Origin: Arthrobacter sp. OV608
GTDB lineage: Bacteria; Actinomycetota; Actinomycetes; Actinomycetales; Micrococcaceae
Direction of reading: 5' to 3'
Assembly: GCA_900110595.1 (NCBI GenBank)
Contig: FOEZ01000003.1
Coordinates: forward strand, 248,001 to 312,000
DNA: 64,000 nucleotides
Shown: positions 1-7,338 of the stretch, piece by piece
Numbering within the stretch: position 1 is the first letter of the stretch
Layout of the letters: the number at the start of each line of letters is the position of its first letter
Position numbers and translations under genes: made by a program
Notes under the pieces: generated by a model
Database searches by the model: none
The model's input: the letters and a program-made list of their open reading frames with translations, nothing else
What the model was told of the DNA's origin: nothing

Positions 1-1
1 C

Positions 2-298
2 ATCTTCGGCGGAACTGCCCCGTTCATCATCGCGGCCCTCATTGAGCTGACCGGGGACGATATGGCGATTGCGTACTACCTCATGGCCGTGGCCGTGGTG
101 GCCGCCGTGGCCATCCGGTTCCTGCCCGAATCGGCCGGGCGGAACCTGCCCGGGTCGATGCCCAGTGTGGATTCGGAGGAAGCCGCCCGGAAGCTGGTGG
201 AGACGCAGGACAACAACCCGCTGCTGGACCTGGACTCGCTGCCGTTCGAGAGTTTGGAGATCGCCCGGGATTCGCACAAAGGACGGCCCGGAAGGTGA
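2..298 (+). CDS. MFS transporter, C-terminal end (partial)
   Basis: The reading frame is open from the window edge and ends at a TGA, so only the last ~98 residues are present. They contain the end of one membrane helix (IFGGTAPFIIAALIELTG), a further hydrophobic helix (AVAVVAAVAIRF), the LPESAGR motif and a hydrophilic cytoplasmic tail. A G-rich helix followed by FLPES and a long tail is typical of the last two helices of the metabolite:H+ symporter branch of the major facilitator superfamily (ProP/ShiA/KgtP-like). That family imports small organic acids or osmolytes. The substrate cannot be judged from this fragment. Confidence 0.75.
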   Translation: MFGGTAPFIIAALIELTGDDMAIAYYLMAVAVVAAVAIRFLPESAGRNLPGSMPSVDSEEAARKLVETQDNNPLLDLDSLPFESLEIARDSHKGRPGR

Positions 299-355
299 TG
301 TAGAGCAGGGACGTACGACGGCGGGACTTGCGTGAGTGCCGCCGTCGCCGATGGC

Positions 356-1252
356 TCAGAGCTGCAGGCCGGCCCTGACCTGGATGAGGGTGAGGTCCAG
401 CAGCGGCGTGGGAACGTTGAGGCCGCGGGCCCTGCGGGCGAGGTCGCCGAGTATGTGTTCAGCTTCGGAAGGGAGCCCCGCGCTGAGATCCCGGTAGAGG
501 GAAGAAGTGAATGCAGAGCCCGGCTCGGTGAGTATGCCCACCGCCTGTGCATGAGCGGCGTCGGAAACTGGATGTCCCGCCGCGGCCGCCACCGCTTCGG
601 TTTCACTGATGGCCTTCAGGATCCTGGACTGCCCGCCGGCCTCGATGATCCGTCCCACCGGCGCCCGGAACAGGCAATTGACAATCCCTGCGGCGGCGAT
701 GAAGGCCCATTTGTCCCACAGGGCGCCCCTTACGTCGTCCACTACCGAGAAATCGACGGCGGGCACGTTCAGAGCTTCGGAAACCTCCGGAGGGACAGGG
801 TTTCCGTTCAGCCCGCCCACCATGAGGGAGGTGAGGGGCACCTGCTGGCGGACCACATCGCCGTCGAGCGTGGCGACAATCCGCGCCAGGCCGCCGAGCA
901 CCTGCCCCGGGTACTGCTGCTCCAGCCGGTCCACGTGGGCCATGCCATTAAGGATCGGAATGATGGCGGTTTCCGGCCCCACGAAAGCGCCGATTTCACT
1001 CACGACGCCGTCGAAGGCCGTGGCTTTGACGGTTATGAGGATCAGATCGAACGCCCCTGACGCGTCGGGGGCGGTAATGGTTTTCACTGCGTGTGTCCGG
1101 TCACCGGCGGGGGAGACGAAGCGTAATCCGTCGCGGCTGAGGACCTCCTGCTTGCGTGGCCGCACCAGGTACGTGACATCCCGTGCTGCCTCCTGCAGGA
1201 GCGTTCCGAACGCCCCGCCTGTTGCTCCGGCTCCGACGACGAGTATCCGCAT
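356..1252 (-). CDS. panE: 2-dehydropantoate 2-reductase-like protein (ApbA/PanE family)
   Basis: The 298-residue length is that of full ketopantoate reductases. The N-terminus has the Rossmann nucleotide motif GAGATGG (residues 7-13). The segments PILNGM and LWDKWAF correspond to the conserved Asn and Lys of the family, and the C-terminal half has the SSLYRDL...EAEHILGDL helix that carries the substrate Glu. The family reduces ketopantoate to pantoate with NADPH in pantothenate/CoA synthesis, but actinobacteria carry many paralogues on other 2-oxo acids. No pan genes are adjacent, so the exact substrate is uncertain and the symbol is by family only. It lies 97 bp downstream of the alpha/beta hydrolase on the same strand. 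Confidence 0.8.
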   Translation of the reverse strand: MRILVVGAGATGGAFGTLLQEAARDVTYLVRPRKQEVLSRDGLRFVSPAGDRTHAVKTITAPDASGAFDLILITVKATAFDGVVSEIGAFVGPETAIIPILNGMAHVDRLEQQYPGQVLGGLARIVATLDGDVVRQQVPLTSLMVGGLNGNPVPPEVSEALNVPAVDFSVVDDVRGALWDKWAFIAAAGIVNCLFRAPVGRIIEAGGQSRILKAISETEAVAAAAGHPVSDAAHAQAVGILTEPGSAFTSSLYRDLSAGLPSEAEHILGDLARRARGLNVPTPLLDLTLIQVRAGLQL

Positions 1253-1349
1253 GTGTGGTTACCTTTCCGGTAATTTTCGAAGAATGTTGCCCGGGCAAAG
1301 GAGCCGGGAATAGCCGATGGGCCCCATTCAGGGTAAGGCGGCGTGCTGC

Positions 1350-2036
1350 TTAGGGCAGGTCTTGGATCAGGTAGTTGGCCACGGTCTCCGGGTTGGCCAG
1401 TGCCAGGAGGTGGCCACCGGGGACGACGTCCGGCTCCAGCCCGAGGCGTTCGCGGGCGACTCGTCTCTGGAAGTCGATCGGAAAGAACCGATCTGCCTCT
1501 CCGGCGAGTATTCGGATTGGAATTTTGGGCCATTCGTCGAAATTGCACACTGATTCGAAGACTGCATTTGCCTCGGAGCGTTGATGCTTTTCTCCTTCGG
1601 CGGCGACGTCCGGCGGGACGTCGTGCAGGAAGTAGGTGCCGACGTCGAACTCGGTACTGTAGCCGTGGGCTTCCGCCGCGCTTCGCTGCGCCACAGCCCA
1701 CCCGGTGTTCTCCCACCATGCACCGGGAGTCTCGCCCGGGACGGGGATCATGGCATTGACGAGGATAAGCTCTCGAACAGCCGCCCGGTTACAAACCAGC
1801 GGCGCTGGGAAGGCGCCCAACGACTGAGCGACGAGCACCACATCCTGGCGCTCACCGATCGCCTCGAGAACCAGGTTCGTGTATTCGGGCAGACCGGCGC
1901 TTTCGTCGTCGCCTGGCAGGTCGACGGCGAATGCTTCATGGCCGGCTCTTTGAAGCAGGGGGACCACACGGCTCCAGTACCAGGCCGCGCCACCTGCACC
2001 TGGGATCAGGACGAAGGTACTCACTGCTGATTCCAT
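1350..2036 (-). CDS. alpha/beta hydrolase
   Basis: A protein of about 228 residues counted from ATG 2036, which begins MESAVSTFVLIPG. An upstream in-frame start would only add residues without family resemblance. It has the FVLIPGAGG oxyanion-hole strand, a nucleophile elbow at VAQSLGAF (Ser between Gln and Leu), a late Asp segment (RILAGEADRFFP) and a C-terminal His (VPGGHLLAL), so the catalytic triad looks complete. This is the pattern of small salicylate-esterase/MhpC-like hydrolases. The substrate is not predictable. It lies between the PanE-like gene and the two SDR genes, all on the minus strand. Confidence 0.8.
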   Translation of the reverse strand: MESAVSTFVLIPGAGGAAWYWSRVVPLLQRAGHEAFAVDLPGDDESAGLPEYTNLVLEAIGERQDVVLVAQSLGAFPAPLVCNRAAVRELILVNAMIPVPGETPGAWWENTGWAVAQRSAAEAHGYSTEFDVGTYFLHDVPPDVAAEGEKHQRSEANAVFESVCNFDEWPKIPIRILAGEADRFFPIDFQRRVARERLGLEPDVVPGGHLLALANPETVANYLIQDLP

Positions 2037-2121
2037 CTGCTCATTCTCGCCTGAGGGCAGGGAAAAGTGGGAGCAGGGTGTCCTCCAGAGGCCGCTGTGA
2101 AGGACACCCTGCACGGTCCGG

Positions 2122-2865
2122 CTACTGCTGGTTCAGCCATTCTTCGAAGCGTGTGTTGTAAATGGTCGCTTCGCCTCCGGGAAGCAGTTCGCCGTCCTGA
2201 AGCATTGCGTTGAAGTAGCGTGCGGTACGGTCAGTGACAACCTCGCGGGGGTCGCCACGGAAGCTGAGGCCCCTGCGGATGAGCTCATCGAGACCGAACT
2301 GCTCGGGCCCGGCCACCTCAACGGTGGCGTTTTGTGGACTTCCGACGGCGGTGCGTGCAACAGCGGTGGCCACGTCCTCTGCGGCCATGGGCTGGATCAG
2401 GGCGGGTGACAGCCGAACAGTGTTTCCCTCGGTCGCGGCCTGGGCGATGCTTTTCACGAACTCGAAAAACTGCGTCGCGTGAACAATCGAATACGGGACG
2501 CCTGATTCCTTGATGAGCTTCTCCTGGGCGATTTTCGCCCGGAAGTAGCCACTCTCGGCCAGGCGCTCCGTGCCCACCACCGACAGGGCGACATGGTGCC
2601 CGACACCGGCCTCCTTCTCCGCGGCGAGCTGGTTGCGGGTGGAGGTGGTAAAGAAATCCAGCACGGCCGCATCTTCAAACGAGGGCGAGTTCGACACATC
2701 GACTAGAGTGTCCGCTCCCTGCAGCACGTCCGCGAGGCCCTCGCCGGTGAGCGTGTTCACCCCTGAGTCAGGGGAGGCGGCCACGGCTTCGTGTCCGCGT
2801 TCGCGGAGCTTGCTGACGAGTTTCGAGCCAATCAGGCCAGTACCGCCGATAACTACGATCTTCAT
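2122..2865 (-). CDS. NAD(P)H-binding SDR protein (NmrA-like), paralogue 1
   Basis: A 247-residue atypical short-chain dehydrogenase/NmrA-type protein. The N-terminal GGTGLIGS motif (residues 7-14) binds the dinucleotide. HHVALSVVGTERL and the GVPYSIVHATQFFEF stretch are hallmarks of the NAD(P)H-binding 'YesF/NmrA' proteins; there is no classical YxxxK pair. It is a clear paralogue of the next gene (same MKIVVIGGTGLIG start and shared TQFFEF and QPMAAEDVA motifs), so the pair arose by tandem duplication. Such oxidoreductase/epimerase genes are the usual neighbours and targets of ECF41 sigma factors, and one is encoded 0.9 kb away. Confidence 0.85.
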   Translation of the reverse strand: MKIVVIGGTGLIGSKLVSKLRERGHEAVAASPDSGVNTLTGEGLADVLQGADTLVDVSNSPSFEDAAVLDFFTTSTRNQLAAEKEAGVGHHVALSVVGTERLAESGYFRAKIAQEKLIKESGVPYSIVHATQFFEFVKSIAQAATEGNTVRLSPALIQPMAAEDVATAVARTAVGSPQNATVEVAGPEQFGLDELIRRGLSFRGDPREVVTDRTARYFNAMLQDGELLPGGEATIYNTRFEEWLNQQ

Positions 2866-2910
2866 GATCTTCCTTTCGATAAGTTTGTGAGGGGATGCGG
2901 TGACATCGAG

Positions 2911-3666
2911 CTACAGGCCGTGCTGGGACGTTGAGTTCAGCCAGTCCTTGAGGGTGATGTCCCCAATGCGGGATTCACCCAGGGGAACGATGCTGGTTTC
3001 TTCGATCGGTATGCCGAAGTAGCCGGCTTGGGGATCAGTGACTACTGGGCGCGAATCATTGCGGGCCGCGAGAACCCGACCTACGAATTCATCAAGTCCG
3101 GCGCGCTCAGGGCCCGCCATTTCAAGGACGCCGTCAATTGCGGGCGAGACGGCCGTTTCCGCCACGATGCGGGCAACGTCGGCGGCGGCCATCGGCTGCA
3201 TCAGGTGATTTGTCACGTAGACCGACCCGTCGCGTGTTCCGGCGTCGGCGATGAGCGGGATGAACTCGAAGAATTGGGTGGCCCGCAGAATGGTGTACGG
3301 GACTCCGCCTTCCCTAACTGCCTTCTCCTGTGCAGTCTTTCCGGCGAAGTAGCCGACGCCGATGCGGTCAGTTCCCACAACGGACAGAGCCACGTGATGC
3401 CGCACGCCGGCCCTTTTTTCGGCCGCGAGAAGGTTGCGGGATGAGGTGGAGAAGAAGGGAACCACTACCTTCTCATCGAAATCGGCGGTGTTCGTCAAGT
3501 CGACAACGACGTCCGCCCCGACCATCGCCTCATCCAATCCCTGGCCGGTCACGGAGTCGACCCCGGTGGAAGGGGACGCCGCTTTCGCCTCATGGCCCTG
3601 ACTGCTGAGGATCTCCACAACCTGCTTGCCGATCAGCCCAGTGCCGCCGATTACAACGATCTTCAT
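2911..3666 (-). CDS. NAD(P)H-binding SDR protein (NmrA-like), paralogue 2
   Basis: A 251-residue protein counted from ATG 3666. This start is chosen because a good ribosome site (GGAGGGAAGATC) lies just before it, whereas the longer frame has none. It has the dinucleotide motif GGTGLIGK, HHVALSVVGTDR and GVPYTILRATQFFEF, all shared with the paralogue 45 bp downstream. It probably reduces or isomerises a small carbonyl compound; the substrate is unknown. It is the first gene of the SDR pair behind an ECF41-type promoter (3727-3753), so the pair is likely the regulon of the divergently placed but same-strand sigma factor gene at 3787-4683. Confidence 0.85.
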   Translation of the reverse strand: MKIVVIGGTGLIGKQVVEILSSQGHEAKAASPSTGVDSVTGQGLDEAMVGADVVVDLTNTADFDEKVVVPFFSTSSRNLLAAEKRAGVRHHVALSVVGTDRIGVGYFAGKTAQEKAVREGGVPYTILRATQFFEFIPLIADAGTRDGSVYVTNHLMQPMAAADVARIVAETAVSPAIDGVLEMAGPERAGLDEFVGRVLAARNDSRPVVTDPQAGYFGIPIEETSIVPLGESRIGDITLKDWLNSTSQHGL

Positions 3667-3726
3667 GATGATCTTCCCTCCGATAATGGCTGAGCGGAAT
3701 GCAGTGGCATTCCTTCCACCAGCTAT

Positions 3727-3753
3727 GACCGGGTACCGGATCAATCTGTGACA
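3727..3753 (-). promoter_or_regulatory. ECF41-type promoter before the SDR pair
   Basis: Reading the minus strand, TGTCACA (3753-3747) is followed by exactly 16 nt and GGTC (3730-3727). The published consensus for ECF41 sigma factors is TGTCACA, 16 nt, CGTC, so the -35 element is perfect and the -10 matches three of four. It sits about 60 bp before ATG 3666 and just downstream of an ECF41 sigma gene. That the site drives the SDR genes is inference. Confidence 0.65.
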
Positions 3754-3786
3754 GGCTTTGGAAAAATGCGCTGTAAGGCCGGCAGG

Positions 3787-4683
3787 TCAGGCGCCGGCCC
3801 TCGTCACGCCGGAGAGTTTGTCTGGATTCATCGTCCACAACAGCCGATCAATACCATCGGCAGACGCCGTGAGCGTCACCACCGCAAACACCACCCCGTC
3901 CTGGACCAGCCGTGCCGAGGGCCGGCCGTTGGCCATGAACGGCTGGGTATCCACGCCAAGCCAGAAACGCGACGCGAAAGCCTGGTAGTACTTCGCCACC
4001 CGTTCCCGTCCCACAACAGGGAACTTGGAAGCCCGGACCTTGCCGCCGCCGTCGGAGTAACTGACCACGTCGGCGGCGAACAGTGCCTCCAGCGCAGCCA
4101 GGTTTCCGGTCCGGGCCGCAGCCAGGAATGCCTCCAGCAGTTGCCGTTGCTCACTCACGCTCACCTCGGCGCGTTTCTCTTCGGCAAGGCGTTTGCGGGC
4201 GCGGCTGACCAGCTGGCGGGCATTCCCTTCGGTCTGCTGGATGACCTCAGCGATCTGCTCATACGGGTAGTCGAACGCCTGCCGCAGCACGTACGCCGCC
4301 CGCTCGGTCGGCGACAGCTTTTCCAGTATCAGCAACACCGCAAACTCGAGCGCTTCACCGTGCAAGGCGCCCAGTTCAGGGTCGGCGCTGGTGTCCACAG
4401 GCTCGGGCAGCCAGGGACCCACATACGTCTCACGACGGACACGTGCCGACTGCCCAACATTGATGGCTAGCCGGGTGGCGGTGGTCGCCAGGAACGCCGG
4501 CGCATGCCGGACCAGGCTGCGGTCGCAGGTCTGCCATCGAACCCACGTCTCCTGGACGACGTCCTCCGCCTCGCTGACACTGCCGAGCATGCGGTAGGCG
4601 ATCCCGAACAATCGAGGACGGACCTCGGCGAAAATTGTTGATGCCGTTTCCAATTCGTCCGTTGACCCGGCGTCGGCATCCAT
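3787..4683 (-). CDS. ECF41-family RNA polymerase sigma factor (SigJ-like)
   Basis: 298 residues. Sigma region 2 is at about 18-85 (FGIAYRMLGSVSEAEDVVQETW) and region 4 at about 118-168 (LSPTERAAYVLR...YEQIAEVI). A SnoaL-like C-terminal domain follows from ~175. The diagnostic ECF41 features are all present: the linker GPWLPEP (89-95), DGGGK (211-215) in the extension, and NPDKL near the end. In this family the extension replaces a separate anti-sigma factor: it both restrains and is needed for activity. ECF41 genes sit beside genes for oxidoreductases, epimerases or carboxymuconolactone decarboxylases and activate them. Here the two SDR genes follow directly. Confidence 0.92.
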   Translation of the reverse strand: MDADAGSTDELETASTIFAEVRPRLFGIAYRMLGSVSEAEDVVQETWVRWQTCDRSLVRHAPAFLATTATRLAINVGQSARVRRETYVGPWLPEPVDTSADPELGALHGEALEFAVLLILEKLSPTERAAYVLRQAFDYPYEQIAEVIQQTEGNARQLVSRARKRLAEEKRAEVSVSEQRQLLEAFLAAARTGNLAALEALFAADVVSYSDGGGKVRASKFPVVGRERVAKYYQAFASRFWLGVDTQPFMANGRPSARLVQDGVVFAVVTLTASADGIDRLLWTMNPDKLSGVTRAGA

Positions 4684-4749
4684 GCGCCCAATATTACTGC
4701 TGCGAGGATCTGACCCTCGCGATGAAATTCCGGGGCTACTCCGCCTCGC

Positions 4750-5045
4750 CCACAGCTGCAGCTCCTAGCTGGCAAGGTTTTGGGCGACGACGGCGCGCAG
4801 GTCCTGCTGGTGTGCTGCTCCTGGTTGCCTGGTGAGCACAAGGCGGAGCAGTGGCTGGCGCTGAACGAGACTCGGGCGATCGAGAACAGCGTGTGTGTGG
4901 CAGTGTCTGCAGGCGCCGCCGGTGACGGTGGGGCGGAGCGTGCAGGTGGACCCGATGGGGGTTGTCGAGGCTGACCCCTAGGCTGGCTGCCGGTGACCGG
5001 GCCGCGGAGATTTCGCTGTGAACTGTAGAGCGAGTGCAGGAGGTG
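4750..5045 (+). pseudogene. 3' remnant of a nitrilase-family gene
   Basis: The translation around 4800-4890 reads QVLLVCCSWLPGEHKAEQW, then LALNETRAIENS, nearly identical to residues ~168-195 of the intact carbon-nitrogen hydrolase at 19583-20362. After that the match moves to another frame (VDPMGVVEAD then a stop at 4978), and nucleotide similarity continues to about 5045. It therefore corresponds to the last third of that gene with at least one frameshift and a premature stop. There is no start, and the catalytic Glu/Lys/Cys regions are absent. A complementary 5' remnant lies at 55161-55815. Confidence 0.85.
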
Positions 5046-5203
5046 GCAGGATTTTCAATTCATCCGTCTGTCCGAGTCCCAATTCGTAGAGGACGGGATC
5101 ACGTCTTATGCTGATCGAGCCAACTGCGAACAGCGCGGTGGGATCCTAATGATGGCGAGCCTCTATTAGACCCGAGGTACTTCATTCAAGGGGTTGGGGC
5201 GGC

Positions 5204-6067
5204 ATGTCGAACGACATCAAATACGAATACAAGTCTGTTCAGGCCGTGCGCGGTTTTGAGAGCCGTTCCATCGCTAAGGAGCAGAAGGAAGGCAGCTGGG
5301 AACTTGTCGACCAGACCCATGGGACGCTTCGGACCACACTGAAATTCCGGCGTGTAAAGCCAGAGACACCTTTGTCGAAGGCGTGGGTCGTCTTCCGGCG
5401 ACTGGAGCCCGCCAAGCAACGTGCGATCGTCGCAGGAATGACCATTCTCCTGCTAATAGCGGCAGTAGGCATTGGCGTCTCTGCAGCACAGGAAAAAGGC
5501 GACGCTAAGTCGTCCGACTCCGTGGCCCTGAGTGAGACGCCAGCCCAATCGCCGGCTCCCACGGTGGCCGAAGAAACCGGTCAGGTGATCACTCCGGACA
5601 CTGTTGCTACCAAGCCAACCGATTCGACTGAGACCTCAGGCCCGTCGCCTGCTCCCAATGGGGCTGAAGAAGTCGATCAGGTCATCACACCCGAGAACAA
5701 CAAAGAATTCGCTGCACTCCTGGCCACCACCGACACCTGCGGTCCCTCGATTGCGGATTTCGCGACCAAGTACCACGACCGAAAAATCGAGTTCGACGGC
5801 TCGATAACCAACTTGCAGCAATATGAGAAGTACAAGACTCGGTATGAGATCCTTCTCGGTCCCGGAGACGCGGGGCCAAAGACCACAGTTGGCCCTAACT
5901 TCAAATACGCAAACGTGAACATGTTCGACCTCAAGTTCACTGACAGTAGCGTTCCGTCCTACGTGACCGAAGGCGATAAATTCCGCTTTGTCGCTGAAGT
6001 TGGCGAGTACAAGCCCAACCAGGGTTGCTTGTTCTTTCTGACTCCAGTCTCCACGACAGTTCGGTAG
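5204..6067 (+). CDS. DUF4839-like membrane-anchored protein
   Basis: 287 residues. The first ~55 residues (YEYKSVQ...GWELVDQ-like, TLRTTLKFRRVK) resemble DUF4177 domains. One membrane segment follows at about 83-103 (AIVAGMTILLLIAAVGIGVS). Then comes an Ala/Pro/Thr/Ser/Glu-rich linker with two imperfect repeats (QSPAPTVAEETGQVITP and PSPAPNGAEEVDQVITP). The C-terminal ~120 residues (NKEFAALLATTDTC...FATKYHDRKIEFDGSI) match the DUF4839 type. The topology suggests a cytoplasmic N-terminus and an extracellular C-terminal domain with a Cys pair. Function is unknown; it seems monocistronic. Confidence 0.8.
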   Translation: MSNDIKYEYKSVQAVRGFESRSIAKEQKEGSWELVDQTHGTLRTTLKFRRVKPETPLSKAWVVFRRLEPAKQRAIVAGMTILLLIAAVGIGVSAAQEKGDAKSSDSVALSETPAQSPAPTVAEETGQVITPDTVATKPTDSTETSGPSPAPNGAEEVDQVITPENNKEFAALLATTDTCGPSIADFATKYHDRKIEFDGSITNLQQYEKYKTRYEILLGPGDAGPKTTVGPNFKYANVNMFDLKFTDSSVPSYVTEGDKFRFVAEVGEYKPNQGCLFFLTPVSTTVR

Positions 6068-6358
6068 AGCCATCGGCCTCACGAAAAATGACACGGTCGG
6101 AGTCAGAGAGCCGGCCCCGCACCGCCCGGCCAAGCAGTACGTCCATGGGTTCAGGGCGCGCCTGTTCCTGCCTGCGCCGACGTAATGGATCTGAACGCGC
6201 CGTTGCGCCCCGTTTTTTCAGGGGCAGTGTCGGCTCAAATAGCTTTCGACAGCGGTGTCCCCGGCTCCGTCTCCTGGCACGCCGCTGCCCGTGTCTCGGG
6301 AGCCGAAACGGCTGTAGGTTCCGCGGTTCGCAATACGCGGGCACATAGACTCCCTTCT

Positions 6359-7132
6359 ATGCGCGTCTTCGACATTGCCTTCGACTACCTGCTCGACACC
6401 ACGCCTCCGGGAAAGGACCCGGACTCCCATAGTCCGCGGCTCAAGGCTGACCATCAGCTGCTCTGGAGGAAGGAGCTAGGCGAGGGGCAGCTGTTCGAAC
6501 TGGCGGTCTCGGAAGATCCGAAGGTGCGTCGGAAAAACTACCTGATTTTCGAGCAGACGCCCGACAAGTGGTTCACGGTCGGCAGTGACGCCATCACGAA
6601 CTCCTACACCAGGTGGGGAAAGCCCAGGGCCTTGGTCGAGACTAAGGCCGAGTTGAGTGAGGAGCAGAAGCGCCGCTATTTCAACCCGCCGTACACGATC
6701 GGCAGCGCCATGATCTGGCCCGTCAGGAAAATACACCTGCCCACCCTCAACACCGCCAGGGGAATGCGGATACGGATTGCGGACCGGATGGACCTGACTC
6801 TGGAATGCATCCGGCGCCACTACGCCAAGGAGCCAGGCAGCCCCCTCGACGATGTCACCACTAACTATGGGGACTTCTTCGAACTCTTCTGCACGTTCGA
6901 GAAGTTCGTGGAGTTCTTCCACTTCCAGGATCTCGTGACGCCGGAGGGAAAGATTGACTTCTTCCTCGATGAGGATGAGGACAAGGTCTTCACGCGCCTC
7001 GGCGTCCCGGTCACGAAGGACGAGTACATCAGGGTTCGGGAAGCATCGCTGAAATTCATAACGCTGCGGGGCAACCGGATGGCCGACTGGGTCGAGGAGA
7101 ACCACCCCGACATTGAGGTCCGACGGGGATAA
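6359..7132 (+). CDS. DUF6994-like conserved hypothetical protein
   Basis: 257 residues from ATG 6359 (MRVFDIAFDYLLDTTPPGKDPD). The frame is open further upstream, but those residues look non-coding and the DYLLD...GKDPDxHSP start is the conserved one in this family of uncharacterised actinobacterial proteins. Visible features are RYFNPPYTIGSAMIWP, a LECIRRHY segment and an aromatic-rich ELFCTFEKFVEFFHFQDLV helix. There are no membrane segments or known catalytic motif. I cannot propose a function. The family name is from memory of the motif pattern. Confidence 0.7.
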   Translation: MRVFDIAFDYLLDTTPPGKDPDSHSPRLKADHQLLWRKELGEGQLFELAVSEDPKVRRKNYLIFEQTPDKWFTVGSDAITNSYTRWGKPRALVETKAELSEEQKRRYFNPPYTIGSAMIWPVRKIHLPTLNTARGMRIRIADRMDLTLECIRRHYAKEPGSPLDDVTTNYGDFFELFCTFEKFVEFFHFQDLVTPEGKIDFFLDEDEDKVFTRLGVPVTKDEYIRVREASLKFITLRGNRMADWVEENHPDIEVRRG

Positions 7133-7338
7133 ACATCGTTCCCACCAGTCCCTGACGACAAATCTGAGGTATGAATGGGCCGCGGATGAGAAACCGCTTC
7201 GGGGAAAAGCCTCGTGTAGCTGAACCTGATGTTCGGTCTCCCGGCGACCACTCTTGCCGCTTGGCCACCGTTCGCACGCGATCCTCCTTGATCCAGGCAA
7301 CCGACGTTCGGTCCAGTCACACGAGGGATGCGCCGGGC

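Noticed and set aside
332..1060. Long plus-strand frames opposite the PanE-like gene
   Set aside because: They are high-GC shadows with no family resemblance or ribosome site; the minus-strand protein is complete and conserved.
2866..2910. Second ECF41 promoter before the downstream SDR gene
   Set aside because: The minus strand has TGTCACC but no CGTC-like element 16 nt later; the 45-bp gap suggests read-through from the first SDR gene instead.
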